Assembly: GCF_015706575.1 (NCBI RefSeq)
Contig: NW_024037069.1
Span: 33,005,315 to 33,069,314 of the forward strand
Direction of reading: 5' to 3'
DNA from: Patiria miniata
Lineage: Eukaryota; Echinodermata; Asteroidea; Valvatida; Asterinidae
Length of the DNA: 64,000 nt
Under the pieces are notes generated by a model. The model made no database searches, was not told where the DNA came from, and saw nothing but the letters and a program-made list of their open reading frames with translations. How positions within the stretch are numbered: position 1 is the stretch's first letter; each line of letters opens with the position of its first letter. Below, piece after piece: positions 12,784 through 26,576 of this stretch. Made by a program: the position numbers and the translations under genes.

Positions 12784-14880
12784 TCTACCATTGTGTGATT
12801 GTTTTGTGTGTAATAAAAAGCTGATTACATTCAAGAAGCTGAATGGAGTTTGTGTTTGTTACTTAAAAAAAAATGTAAACTTGCTCTCGCTCGGCACACA
12901 AGTCAATTCTACAAACCGTTCATAGATGCGTAATTTAGGGATAAAATATAACGGTGAGGGCAAAATGGATTTCTAGTTGAAAATCATTTTAGTTGTTTCT
13001 TCTTGGCAGAAACATGTACGCACACACCCTTTCACCGACAACATTGTGAAACGTACAGTATGGTTCATTTTAAGCAATCTTGTATGGCGAGTGATGCGAA
13101 ACAGTAAAGCTGGGCTTTCCTTCCAAGAGTCTGCATCCCAATCCTTCCTTTTGATTTTTTGCTACAAAGGAGGGAGGGCGCCTGGGAACCAGACTATCTT
13201 CCCTGGGAAAACTTATTCCCTTGCATAGTTTAGTAGATAATAAGGATTATAATGAAAGTGGCTTCTGCAACGTTATTGATATTTTGGGGGCAGAGTTATT
13301 CGCGTTTATTACCAACTTCCAAAGTCTCCTAATATGTTGATAAACTTCTTGTATTTTTAGACGGGCCAGTGTATTCAGCAGATTGCCATCCCAAGTTAAG
13401 CGTTGCCTTTAAATTCTTTCAGCAAAAACATCCAGTGCCTTGCCTGAAATGGACCACGTTTTGTAAAACCAACTCATAAAGTGCCTTGTTTTGTAAAACC
13501 AACTGATAAAGTGCCTTGTTTGAAATAAAACAGACTTTTTGTTTGAGACAGGGGGATTTATAGAAACATATCATGGGTTCCTTTGACATCTTGACAAAAT
13601 AATTCGTCATCCTGACAAGTATACAGGCATGCAACTTTTCCTCGGTTCAGCTGATTTTCTCTTTTTTTTACTTCCCATGTGTACCATTGAAAATAGAAAA
13701 ACACTGTACAAAGTCTGGGAAAAATGTGAATTTCCTCTTTTTTTGTGTGATTTCCCAGTTGCATGCCTGGTATACCAACATGGCGCGTCGTCTTGATGAA
13801 CAACTAGCTTGTCAGCTTGACAAATTCAATCTTACAGGCAGCCTCTAACTCACAATATTACAAGATGACCATATATTAATTAATTATATTCCAATATGCG
13901 CCTAACAAAGTAGATAATGATAGTGTCAATATCGTTGTATACGATCGATAAACGGCACCGATGTTGCATTTTGATAAAGGAACTGGGCTTGGTGCGCAAC
14001 TGCCAATGTGTTCCGTAATATGTATTCATTTCTTAATAAGGTAAAAACGAATTAATACAATGTGCTTATATATTCTTTCCGGGTGCTTACGGGAGACTTT
14101 TAATGTGATTCACCTTTATTTGAGACAGTTTAAAAGATCTTGTATTTTTGCAGAGTATATTAGGTAATGCTGCATTGAAAATAGATGTTATACTGTATTG
14201 TATATATTTATTGGGACACATGTAGTAACGTATACCTTTTGGTTTTATGTGGCTTTTTTCAACACTTGTTAATGTATGTTCAATAGAAATTACAATTTCT
14301 GTTAAATAAAATTGATTATCTAACGCCTGAATAAATCCCCGTCATCTGATTGGTGGTTCGTTGATCACGTGCCATTGATTTACTCGTCCCAATTGCACGG
14401 CCCGGCAGCACGGCCAAAAAAGAAGTTCTATTCCACAGTAAATAGAAGTTCCATTGCACGGTCACACTACTGTTGGCTCTGACCAATCAGATGACGAGGA
14501 TTTATTCAGAGGAATTTCATTCGGTGACAGACGGAATGTTCCATTCCACTTGACCTCGCCTCGTGGAATGGAACATTACATCTCTCAACTCATGAAATTA
14601 TTCTTACCATTGCACTCATAAACATTCATAATTTGCATATTAGCCTGTGAGATTTTTAAGTGTATTTCTGGTATAACTATTATTTGGTGATGGAAGAAAG
14701 TATGAATAACTACAATAAGTAAATAAATTATCAGCAGAGTTTTATCAAGGTATATTAAAATGGCAACAATTTTAATTTAAAAAAAATGATGATCAAAACA
14801 AAATGTCTAAAGCTTTTCAAGTCTGCTCATTGTGGCCAAAGACTGCTGGACAGTCAATGAAGTCCAGTCTACCTGATTCA
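12784..14880. repeat. Tandem segmental duplication, copy B (2.1 kb, lacks exon B)
   Basis: Near-identical to copy A, except that about 1.2 kb has been replaced by a short junction sequence (accagactatcttccctggg, about 13188-13207). The missing part holds the MPV17-like terminal exon B and its flanks. The same MITE is present at 14327-14509 and the same hairpin at 14535-14577. Confidence 0.93.
14327..14509. mobile_element. MITE with about 30-bp terminal inverted repeats (copy in segment B)
   Basis: Duplicated along with the segment from the copy at 12230-12412, so not an independent insertion. Only single-base differences are visible between the two. Confidence 0.7.
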
Positions 14881-16960
14881 GTAGGATGGTCTTCTTATTA
14901 CACCGCTGATGTTAATACATGTGAAAAGTCACATTTCATGTACCTTTATTCTGAAATGATAGATCGGACGTTGGCTGAAGGATTTCCGCAAGAAAAAGTG
15001 GCTCGGGTGGCATTTTGAGATGCCTCTAATCCAATAATAAGTTGAAAGGATATTTTCCTTTTATCAAATACAAGACTGACGCGGTTTTCCAAGACTTTAC
15101 GCAGTGACAAATGACTGTATACGCCGAAGCGGTACATATCGAATGTATCGCGCCAATTTGATCAACAACACTGCGTTGGTATGATACGGCACGCATTCCG
15201 GCTTTGAACACTTCCGCCGAGTTGAAGCGCTCTCTTTTTAATTCAACAGCGCGGTAAAATCCATACAGTAAAAGGTGTCATCAATCATACTCGTACCCAT
15301 TAAGCGTGGCATGTGCAGACACGACGGGTGAATGTGTTTTTTGCAGTCCATGGATCGAACACAATGCATTCTTTGTGTGCAAGGATCTCTTGACTGTGTC
15401 AAGCTGATATTTCCTCTGTTCCTTTTACCCTTTCCTGTCCTGCAGCTCAATGTAATCAATTCAACCATTGGCACTGTTTGCTTTGCGACAGCCAAATGCC
15501 GTGCGGTCAAGTGGAAAGCTAACATAGCGAATTTTAAAGTATCTGTCAATTTTACCTGGTATACCGTCGGTCCCTTTTAATCAAATTGTCCTTGGTGCTT
15601 TTAGCGAGACTGACTCTTTTGTCAATCGCCTGCCGCACGCGAGGATAATGAAAAACTTTCGAACTGCATACTTTATATTAATCCGATAAAAATGTCCTCC
15701 GTTGATAACATAAGACAAATGTCTTTTGAGAATTCCGTCATAGTCATAGGCCCTACATTTTGAAAGGAACTGCAATGAGCCACCGAAGCCGTTCTTCAAC
15801 TCCACGCGAGTGTGTAGGTAAATCGTCTATAATGATCAATATATTAGTCATATATTCTGGTTGATTTGGGTATATGTTTTCGCATAACATTCTGGTACGT
15901 TCAATACTATCTGAAGCAAGACAGTATTGGAGCCGTGCATAAGTACATTTACTCACTCAACGGTAAGAAAGGGAGAATTGGGTGAGACCACTGGTAGGGA
16001 CATTAAAATTCATGACTGACACGCCTGGCGCTCAAGCGAAGACGCTATAATTATGGCTGTGTGCACATTCAGAATAAAAGTAGTCGTGCATACTTCGCGC
16101 TAAGAACTGGTATGGTACGTGATTTGGCCCATCCATGTGACTTGAAAAAGTGGCCAAAAGCTCCATTAAGGTCTCCTTTTGCAACTAGATTTGTTTTTAA
16201 TATCCACGCATTTATTGCGAATGCTAAGTCTTGTTTGCGAATCGTAGAATGTGGAAAAGTCGTGTTTATTTGCCAGAAAAATTTCTCAGTACCGATATTA
16301 AACCCTAGAAAAGGGCAAATCCTGATATGTATTGAAGGTATGCTTTTTTCCTGTAGTTTATCCTCGTGTGTCTTCTTAGCTAACGGTCAGAAGAGTATAA
16401 AGAGCCGCATGAACTCTTTTGCCATTGGGCTTAATTGACAGTATCTTTGACTCAGACGCCATTAGAGCTTTCATCTGCTCCGATTAAGTCCACCGATAAA
16501 GTGCGCATTCCTTGACCTTGACAAGCTTGACACGAACACCTTCAATTAAAGATACATATCTTCTTGACATGTATTCAATAACGGTGGGCTTTAATTCCCA
16601 AGGTTAAATAGCAAATAGACAACTTTCATGCAGTTGTCAGCGAAAGAAAAAAATAGATATTGATCAGTCGCTTTAAGCTACTTTGCAGCGGTTTCCTGAG
16701 TTTCTGGATGCCTCTAGAGCCCTCGAACCCGGGCGGAAACGGCGGGTACAATGAAGTACGGAACACCAAATGAAAACGAACAAGCTGTTATTTGTATTGA
16801 ACTGTTATTACAGTGGAGAGAATACATGCCTGCCAATGAATTAAGCTTTTACCCTTGTCAATGGAATACAAGCAAAGTGCCCTTTTGTTACGGTCCATGT
16901 GAAGGACCTCGTGACGCCATGAAAATTGTACTCCAATAACGGCTTTTAATCAGGGAAAGT
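14881..16960. other. Non-coding, no supported gene
   Basis: Open frames up to 125 codons occur (15238-15549 on -, 16061-16438 on +), but none shows a recognisable domain, a conserved motif or convincing splice sites. Confidence 0.4.
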
Positions 16961-16967
16961 GCTTGGT

Positions 16968-17105
16968 CAGTTTTAAACACTATGTTTAAGACCGGTTGGA
17001 GGTCGAGTCTGGATGCTGATTAATTACCCTCGCCTTTGGCTCGGGTCATTATCATCATCTAGACTCCAATCAGTGTTGAACACAGCGTTAAACCGGCGAC
17101 GTGAC
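16968..17105. mobile_element. Foldback MITE-like element
   Basis: Inverted repeats around a central TTACCCTCGCC/GGCTCGGGTCA pair, with outer arms gtcgagtctggatg / catctagactcc and ends near ttttaaacactatg / gttgaacacagcg. It is short and non-coding. The superfamily was not determined. Confidence 0.5.
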
Positions 17106-20100
17106 GGGCTCTCGATCAATAGGATTGGGTAAACTGTCTTAGGTAGTTATGAATATTTATTACATTTATGGACTTACGTTACTCGAACTCAAAATGAATA
17201 CACATCTAACTGAAACAACCAATCTCCATTTGGGTTCAGGAGTCCTTAATATTTTATTTAAAATTTAACACATTGTATATTATTTATGTTTTATATTTAA
17301 TTTATTATTTGCAGTTTTATGTAAATTAATAAATACATTGCAAGAAAATGTTCATTGAAATCTTTAGATTGTTTCCATGGCAATATTACATTTTTCAAAG
17401 TAAAGTATAGTTGCCATAAAACATTAACCAGTAATGCTACTTCCCACTCATATTCAAAACGTTTGGGATGTAAGTAGATACATACACATAATTTCCTTTT
17501 ACTTTACCAACAATTAAAAAACTTCCTTTGAAGTACCAGACAAATCACAATATTAATATTACATATTTAAATATAACCTTGTTAACAATTCAGAACACAA
17601 TATAAAACTGTTTGATAGAATTACATGACATTTCGAGGAATAAGCTGAGATAATTGCGGCAATAGACAGATAGAACCAGTGTTTGTGTGGGGAAAACACG
17701 CAAAACAAGTGTAAGAAAGCAGAGCTTCTGAACCCAAAAGAGCAAAGAAAAGGGGGGAAAACAAAGGTGGCTGCTGGGGTGGTGGTGGGTTAAGTTTCAT
17801 GGGCAAAACATTTGCATTTTCTCCGGTCAGAGGTGGAATCGAGAATGACGCGACGCCAAACTATTGCGTGCTATTTACATGTACACGGAAGAACTTTCCA
17901 CCAATTACCGCCAGTTATTCACGCGTTCAGCGTGTGACGTACTCGTAAACAACCACATAAGGGATCTTCTAAAAAAATCTCGAGGTGTCCGCGCGTCCAT
18001 AAACCTGATTAAACTGCGTTTAATCATCATATATTGTTATAATGTCAAGTTTTTCAGCGTATCGGCAAAAAGTCAAGTAGGAAAGGTAATACTAAATTAT
18101 CAAGTAGTCATCGGCTAAATAATTCCTCAATCAAAGTTAGACAACCTAAATCGTGTTTTCTCCCATTATGATCCCTAAAAGATAATTATTCTTTAAATGA
18201 GGCTTGTCCAAACTAATTCAGGATGAGTTATCATGTTTATATTCGGGTACTGCAGACGAGGCTCGTGCAATTGATTTAACGGGCGCAGTGATTATTGCCA
18301 AGGTTTCGTGTTGGGAATTTGTCGGGCATGAAGTTCTTAATTAAGGCCCGGCTGTTTGTTTTACTGTAGTGGTAGAATAATATTGACCAACATGGTATAT
18401 CCGGATATTAATAAGGCGCACATAGCTATCAGTACATTTATGTCTAATGCGCTACATCATTTTCACCCCTGCTCATTGTATATAGGCCTAGTCTTCTACA
18501 ATACGCTGCATGCACCTATAGTGCCATTGCAGTGCTATACCTGATATACCAGTAATAATAATCTTCTAATGCCATGTAGTAGTTGGCGCATTTGGCCAAG
18601 TCCGAATAAACAGCTTTTAGACGAAGTCTTCGTCACTATACTGCTTAGGAACATGTCGACATTGACCTATCGCGGTAGAATCGCGTTGAACCGCTCCTAC
18701 GCAGCTTGTGAGATATTGTCCAATTACATGATATACAAATGGACGCGGAACGCGCAAAATCTGAGACAAACAAAACTGAGGCTGCATCCGAATCAGCTGT
18801 CTAGAGCTATGTCTAGGTCTGCCCCATTGAAAATACGAGGGGACTCGCTGACAATAGACGTAGCCGTAGCTCTGGAAGCCTGTTGCGGACACGGCCTTAG
18901 TGTACAAAATGTCCATATGGATGTCGAAGGGGCGTGGCTAACTTGCAAACGGCGATATGTCAATAGACGTAGCCGCAGTAGGCACCTGTTTCAGACACTG
19001 TCGTAGTCTACATTTTTAAACTTTGGCACATTGAAACAAACAGCTGCGAGTATATTCAAACCGTTTACGAAACCATGGTTTTGTCTTAGGATCGGATTAA
19101 TGCCAATAATTCGATATAATCTGAAGCAGAGCACGGACCCTTATTGAGCCAGAGAACTTTAAAACCGTGTGCAAGTATACCCTAGTCTGGTGCAGTCATT
19201 GTGCCCGGTATCCCGACCTCGATTGTATAACTGGATTAGATATGGCCTTCTTGCCGAATCAGGACAAATAACCCAAATGAGAACAATATTACTGGCAGCC
19301 ACAAAGCCCTAATTTGATGACGTATGACAGCGTCGTGCTTGTTTAATTAAAATTTAAAAGTAAACACACAGTAGAGGCTCTGATCTTATACGATAGTTAT
19401 ACGATGAATTGATTTCACAAAACAAAGTTGCTTTAATCTCGAGATGGGGCAAAGAACTCTTGCGAGCAGCCAAGAGCAGTTTCCATGGGATTATTTTCTA
19501 GAGACGGCCAGAGATATCGCATTGTTCGTCTGGGAAATCCTCATACTTTGTACCAGATGACTGTGTCAAAAAAGAAAGCCAAACAACTTCGATTGTTTAA
19601 ACTCGTTTTCCTGTTCACCGCTTACAGATCAGTCATATAAAAGAGACACTTTAATTGCTGCCTCGGTCACTTATTTATGCACTATTTGTTTTTAAAACAT
19701 GTTTCTAAATACCTAGTCCACTCCGATCATGCGCTGGGCATGTAGCTGCAGAAATGATACAAAAAATATTGACCGAAAAATTATATAATTAGATTCGTTT
19801 TAATTTTAAAGCGACCCTATAAGCTTTCAGTCGCAGCTTACTGTCTTGTGACTGACTGAGTCACTGAGTGTAAATAATGTCTTCAATTAAATTGAGACTG
19901 TCGGGTCCAATTCGAACCCAACAAAGAAAAAGGAAGATGCCTGTTAAACCCCATCTGGACTGCTAACCCCGCCCCTCGACGAACGTTTGATATCCTAGCA
20001 TGCAAATTGTATACGACCTCTCGCGCCAGGCAATCGGAGTCGACTTTAGAAATTGTGACGTCAATTCGCTCAGAAATGTGGACTGAGCTGTTGATTGCTC

Positions 20101-21034
20101 AATTTGGCTACCTTTTTAATTTTTTTTTTATTATTACTGGTTACGGAAGACCCGATAGAAGGCGCCGATTGAATGATCAGAATCAACAAGTAGTCTTGTT
20201 TTGAATAATCAATCACCGAGTTTGCTCGCATATCATAGACTCATGTAAGGGGATATTCCATAGACGTTAAGCCGTTTAGTTCATTTTATGTCAGGAACCG
20301 AAAATGAGTCACAGCACACGCAAAAAAAAAGAATCGTTAGCCGACGGTAGCTTAATACCCAGCGGCAATCTTCATAGCGAATCCCAATCTTGTAACTAAC
20401 GATCGCTTGTAAATGTCACGGTCTGAACGTTTTCGTTAAAATAAAAACCCAGGGGTAAACTGACGCAATAGGTGGACGCTTAATTGAATCTTCAGGTCGC
20501 CCACCCTTCTCGTTGAAAAACGATTGGTAACTAGTCTGTATAGATACGGAAAGAGCGATTTCGGATGGTGGATGGCATGTGAAATCGCAAGGAAATACAA
20601 ACGGTTAGAAATCCGAGCTAAAATCTCATTTCAAATGCAGGCCAATGTACAAATTCGATTTAAAGCCTTAATTATTTTCGTGAGAAATTCAAAGACCGAA
20701 TAAAATACTTTTAGATTTACAATCTGAAAATTAAAGTAAACAAGGTAATGCCGACATGTAGAAAAAATTGTAATTCAATCAATTTCGATCGCAGCTTTGC
20801 TATATGAAATTTTCTAATCACGTTTCATCTATCAGTTATCACCACATATTTTCTGTTTAACGTATCAACAAACAGTATCCTAGGATTCTCGTCCTGCAGA
20901 TATTTGTCTTTTCTCTGCACAAACACCAAAAAAGTCAATCTGTACCTTTTTTGACATGTACATGTGGTTTTTTAGCATGTTTAAGCACTGAGTATGACTT
21001 CATACTCAAATTGCGATTTGTTATGGGATTCGAG
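17106..21034. other. Non-coding, no supported gene
   Basis: AT-rich sequence. A 145-codon frame at 18569-19006 has no recognisable domain; part of it is made of two degenerate copies of an 'aatagacgtagccg' motif (about 18854 and 18962), and an overlapping frame runs on the other strand. Confidence 0.4.
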
Positions 21035-21763
21035 TAATGATGTGCATCGGGTCGGGTTGACCAGGCCAAACCGACCCGAAGCATTAGAGATATAACCCGA
21101 ATCCGAACCCAAACCGATCTTAACTCCCTCAAACCGACCCGACCCGACAAAAAATAAGGTAAAACCGACCCGAACCGACCCGACCCGAAAAACCCGAAAA
21201 AAAACCCGAATACCTGGCTTGACAAAGCGATCACTTTTTTGTACCTGCCCTTACCCACGTGGCATGAATTCTTATGCAAAACCATCGTCTCTCTCTCGTC
21301 ATACTCAGTTGGTTAATTGAGAGTAACTCCGCTTATTGAACAAACGCATGGTATCATCATGCGGTATCATGAAATCTGTTATAATGTATCCATTTCACTG
21401 TCAGTCCCGATCCGACAGGCGAAATTAATACCTTGCGTCCTTGGGAACTTGATAGTGCGCTCGGTGGCCACACCACAACGGGCTGCGGTCACAGTGACCG
21501 AGTCAATAATATTGCATCATCTAAATTTCTTAACTGTTTCGGTTTATTTCGGTTTATTTCGGTTTATATCGGTTTATTTCGGTTTATTTCGTTGTTTTTT
21601 TCAAAAGATGGCTAAACCGACCCGACCTCACCTCGACCTGAAAATGAAAATGCAAAAGCGAAACCGACCCGACCCGACTGAAAAGATGGACAAACCGACC
21701 CACCCGAAGTCGGTTCATCGGGTCGGGTCGGTTTCGGTTTCGGGTCGGGTTTGCACATCATTA
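21035..21763. mobile_element. Non-autonomous hAT-like element with GGTCGG subterminal arrays
   Basis: The ends TAATGATGTGCA and TGCACATCATTA are perfect inverses. The flanking octamers gattcgag (21027-21034) and gcttcgag (21764-21771) match at 7 of 8 positions, as expected for an aged 8-bp hAT target duplication. Both subterminal regions are packed with CCGACCC/GGGTCGG repeats, and the interior has five 11-bp cggtttatttc-type units (21540-21592). Open frames inside (such as 21317-21880) are by-products of these repeats and not transposase. Length 729 bp. Confidence 0.8.
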
Positions 21764-22774
21764 GCTTCGAGTCATTTGAATACCGACATGGCACAATCAG
21801 AATGGTCTGCAGCCGGAAATTCAATGCACATTTCGGTCCCATGGTTGATTTTCCACATAAACAACCATTGCACGACATGACCAGTTGGTGACAGTGCGTG
21901 TCTGAATTTGTCGGTCTGTTTAGATTTGATTTCTCGGACTTCTATTAGATAACTATTCGTATAGGAGGTTCCACGGTTTTATAGAGCCGCCACGAATGCC
22001 CGGTGAATTCAGCCGCTTAGGAAGTTCAAAGTAACGTGTCCGTCGTAGCATGATTGATGCCACTGCGCTACGCAATCAAGTTTTGCGCTGCAATTCGCCG
22101 AGCACTAAGTGAGACGAATTGATTTAATCTTCGTTCAGAGGCACTGCAACGTGGAGCTGATGAAACTTGACGTGCTTACTGGTCCAACAAACCAGACAAC
22201 ATAAATCAACGAATACAGAGTAAAGGTCCACACACACTTTGGACAAATTAATCATCATTCCAGAAAAAGCCCTTCTTGCTGATTTTGTATGGGTTAGGTT
22301 TTAACGGAGGAGTATAATTGTTTCACTTTATCTCACTTTCAATTAGCAAAATAACAGGCACAAAAGAAAAACATCAAAAACGAGCCGTGAAATGATTTTT
22401 ACTGAAAGTCAACCAATTTTAATATATTCGTGCCATGATTACAATACTATATTTGTTTTTTTTTTCCAACTTGGAACACTCCGCTTAACCCCGAGCCGGG
22501 GAGGTTTACTTCAACATTTTAAACCTGAACATTGAAATAGACATTGTATACAGTATAAAGGTTAGTCCAAAACACAAGTGTGATCTATTTTTAACGCAGA
22601 TTTATCAAAATTGGGTAGACGTTTTGATATTTTTTTACGATATTCCTAAACTACAATATCTGGTGGTACATGGTACGGTATTGAAAATAAAGCTTAAATT
22701 ACGAAATGACGGCCATTCGCAGACAATTAGTCAATAACCAGTTTGTCCGCACGCGTGTATCGGATATGGTCATT

Positions 22775-25030
22775 GAGTGGTCGGGCACAACCCGACCACT
22801 CTTTGGATTTGTTGCGATTAATCTTTCTTTTTTTTTTTTTTTTTTTCCGGACAATACTTCTCCGCGGGTTTTCTGTTAAACGGTATATGGTATGAACTTG
22901 TAACTTTCAATATATATCGACCCTCATCCGAAGTGGTGCATATTACTCTGACGACATGATTACGTCATCAGGTGTCAAATTACAAGTGATTTTATCTGAA
23001 AAAGAGCCTTTATCTGAAAAAGAGCCTTCACAGATGTCACATAAAAGTACTACATGTAATTGGACATTGTCACCACTACATGTATGACGCCCCATTACCA
23101 CAATGCGTGACAATGCCAAATGATGCCACCGGTAAATATCAATTAACTTGGAGCAATAACCGAACCCCGCACAAATTAGCCTGGAACATTAAATTCCGGT
23201 GTCTCAAAGAAAACAACAAATCTCCCAATTACTGCAGTATACCCATTCATGATTGTTTTTGCAAATTTAGCCCCCCGATCGCCTCATTCCTGGGCTGGTG
23301 CTGCACTTTTTATAGCGGCAATGAATAATAATTGCCTTATATTGACCTTGTACATCATGTTGCAAAATCTATGGATCAGTACTGAAATTGTTTTAATGGT
23401 GTCCAGAGGCCCCTGAAAATAGAAGCTATTATGAGGAATTCCATAAAACGCCGGAACATATGGGGCCAGAAGTTCAATTTCAGAGAGTGACCTATTTTAA
23501 AAATATTCCTTGCAATAAACCCTAGTGTCACAAGAGTTTTATAGCATTACTTCTGAAACAAGTTCCTCCCAACACTTAAGCAAAACTGTCCGCAAATCCA
23601 GATCTTTCTTTTTTGAAAAAAAAGGCAGTTTCTCATGATATAGATTTTGTCCAGATTGGACCCAAGACATCAAAGGCACTGCACGTGAAATTACTTAAAA
23701 TAGGTACTGAAGAAATAATGGTTGGTATGGGACATCGCCGTGGCTATTTGCAGTTTGACCCAATTTTTAAACCCAGGTTTACTGAATTAATCAGAGGAGA
23801 TGAATGTAGGTGCAATGCCAACTTAGATAAGAACCAACAAACTTCAAAGAAAAAAAACCAAGCGCTTCAGTTTCGGACCAAAAATCACCCACAGGGGATC
23901 AGCGGGAAGATTAGCTTCCTTCTGTGTGTCAGCAGGATTTGACAAACTACCGGACTGATTTTTCCCTTCAAATAGCATCCTCGATTACTCTGTGTCGGCA
24001 CCGAACAGTTTGCCAATTTGGTCTGGCGGTACTGACGGCAGTGTAAATGGCTGCCTGGAGAGATTTCTTGACATTACCATGTTACGAAGATGTTATGAAT
24101 TTTGTTACGTCATCATGACGTCATCAGGCATCAAATTACAAGCGAGTTAAGGCAAATTTTGACAAAATAGTTTGCGTTATATCTTTTGAACTAAATAGAG
24201 TATCGTGTTCGTTTTTTCGTGAGGTTGTAGACTATGCCGTGAGAAACATTTTGTGTTCCCAGACACAAAACCGCTTGACCTTTACTTCCGGTGTTACCGA
24301 AAGCGCAATAAAAACTGAATATAACTCAAAAGCGGAAGCATTTTACTACAGACTCATATATTATGAAAATGTTTAGTGAGGAATGCCATACACAAAAAAA
24401 ACCCAGTGTGATGACGTCATCATCCGAAAGGGCGCCTCTAGCGGCACATAAATTATTGTTTTTTTTTCTTTACTTTTAAAATCATGGGTTCAAATTTTAC
24501 CAAATCGACCCTTGATATTCTTTGATTAACCGCAGATAACTTGGCAAGGTTTCAAACTCATGACGTCATCAGGCTGGAAGTTACTTTTATGAGAATATGC
24601 CAACGATCATATTTTAAATTTAATTCTATCATTTGATCCATGTCGTTTATCTTAGCCCAAATAACGATACCATTACAATGTTCACCTTTTGCTTCCAAAC
24701 ACTGTGACGTCATCAAACCGGAAGTTCGGTGTTATGAATACATACACTTATAGTTTCCAAATTTTCATACGTTATTTAACTTCACAATGAACATCCACTC
24801 TGAACTAAATCAGTATTCACTTCCCGTTTTTGACTAATGACGTTATCAAGCCAGAAATAACTTGTATGTGTACATGTTTACTGAAATTTAATTGATTGTC
24901 CTGGAAAGGATTTAATTTCCTGATACTTTGTTCTTACATAAAAATATTCATAACTTAACTGGACAGTGTTTCGTAAAATAGTTGTCTACCTGACCACTCT
25001 GCGTTTGTAACAACAAACGCGAAACTCTAG
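22775..25030. repeat. Repeat-rich region with TGACGTCATC motifs, possibly one large element
   Basis: It opens with a perfect 11-bp hairpin (arm GAGTGGTCGGG, 22775-22785 and 22791-22801), and near its far end GACCACTCTGCG (24992-25003) is an inverted match to the same GAGTGGTC. Inside, TGACGTCATC or close variants recur at about 22962, 24105-24120, 24412, 24562, 24707 and 24838. The last three are followed by similar 'aagccggaagtta' text at about 130-145 bp spacing, like a decayed tandem array. An 18-bp unit is doubled near 22993-23028. I see no reverse transcriptase, transposase or capsid motif. A 109-codon frame at 23613-23942 is unrecognised. Confidence 0.5.
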
Positions 25031-26576
25031 TTGTTATTGCAGTTCTTTGTGCACGCAGGTCTATCGTTTTGACAATATTATCTCATAATATAAACACACA
25101 GGTGCACAAACTGGTGTCTGTCAATTTATTCTGTATTTGGCCGCCATTTCTTAATTTAGCCTTTATTTTCAACGCCGTTTACGCCGTCCATATATCACCA
25201 AGATCTTGTACAGTATAGGACTATCATAGAAGTATCATTCCAACATTTCTTTTCAATTTTGAGAAATCAGCGTATGAAAAAGTGTAATTGTTTTTTGGGG
25301 GCCTGCCTTTATGCTCCTTATATGTGCTTTTTTAACAATGTGGTTTCTTTTTTTATGTTTTACTTCAGTATTGAAACGGCGTGGAAATGTGCAGCAAGCA
25401 TCGGTTGGAAAAAAAGTGATAAATGCTGCATTAACATAGGGTTAGCCGACCATCGTTTTCCCGCCTTAACTGTATACAGATTACAATTTATAGTCAAATT
25501 TATTGTGTTTGTACTAAGAAATTTCTTAATCTCTATTAATTTTTTCTTAGTTTGAACTAAATATTGAAAAGCATGAAAACCTCAAAATCTATGAAAAATA
25601 CCAGAATATTTTGCGAGTACTTTTGCAATGACCGCAGTCAAAATTACTTTCATGATTTTCTGTCAGAGTTGCCGGACTACAAAGACAGAATTGATACCTT
25701 TTCAAAGTACAAAACCCCTGTTAATTAGATTTCTTCCGATAGAAAGATTGTGATTTATGGAGTCGTAATCCACCAGCGACGCATGGCGCAGAAATTGAGT
25801 TCCAGCGAGTGATCAAAGATAAGCCGTTGATTTACAGCGAGCGTGTCGAGTAAGTAGCAGCGTGCTTGGTTACTACCAAGAGCTTAAACAATTTGGGCGT
25901 GCCTTTTGACGAATTTTACCTCATTTTACGGAAGTTTCTAATTAACTTAGCCCGGAAAAGCCGTTCTATTGTTTGCAAACCTTTATTAACCAGCAAGCAG
26001 GAATGAGGACGAATCGTTGGCTATTTTGTATCCAGAATTTTTTTTCTTTTTTTTTCTATATCTATCTTTGATGCAAAGTTTTGTGCATTTTCCTCAGTAC
26101 ATTTTGCTTCTTATTCATTTAAGCATTATAGAAAAAGTAAGCGAGTATACTGTGTCATGGCAAGAATTTGTGAATGTCAAGTAAAGCGGTCAATATTGGC
26201 TGTTTGTTTCCTAAGGCCTATATTGACAGAACTTTAGGTCCAATTTGGATTTTTCCTTGGTATGTACCTAAAGTCGGGCTATGTTATAGGTGAACATTGA
26301 AATGACGTTATAATGACGTCATCAGATGACATGTGTCCATGGCCTATATCTGCACAACTATTTGTCCTGATCACTCTGCAATTTGCCACTGCACATGCAT
26401 GTATTATCAGTTTATAGCATGACATAAAAATATAATAACAAAATGCCGAATCAGCCATGTGTTTGTCCTCAAACATGTCTAGTTTGTTTCTGTACGTCGA
26501 CCGCACTTTATTGGGTTTTTTCACTTTGAGAGTGATTCTCATCTTTAGTTTGGGTCGGTGAGTTTGTTGAATTGTT
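25031..26576. other. Non-coding; 3' flank of the GPCR gene
   Basis: No gene supported. One more TGACGTCATC motif lies at about 26313, just beyond the 3' end of the GPCR. A 98-codon frame at 25259-25555 has no recognised domain. Confidence 0.4.

Noticed and set aside
15238-15580. Acceptor-like 'cctgcag' with an open frame after it, as a third MPV17-like exon
   Set aside because: The translated text lacks the VWP, INF, VP and W-D/N-x-x-LS signature.
18569-19006. 145-codon open frame on the + strand
   Set aside because: Part of it is degenerate repeats of an aatagacgtagccg motif; no domain; another frame runs antisense.
21317-21880. 187-codon open frame on the + strand
   Set aside because: It crosses the right part of the hAT-like element, and its protein is made of translated GGTCGG and ggtttatttc repeats; not transposase.
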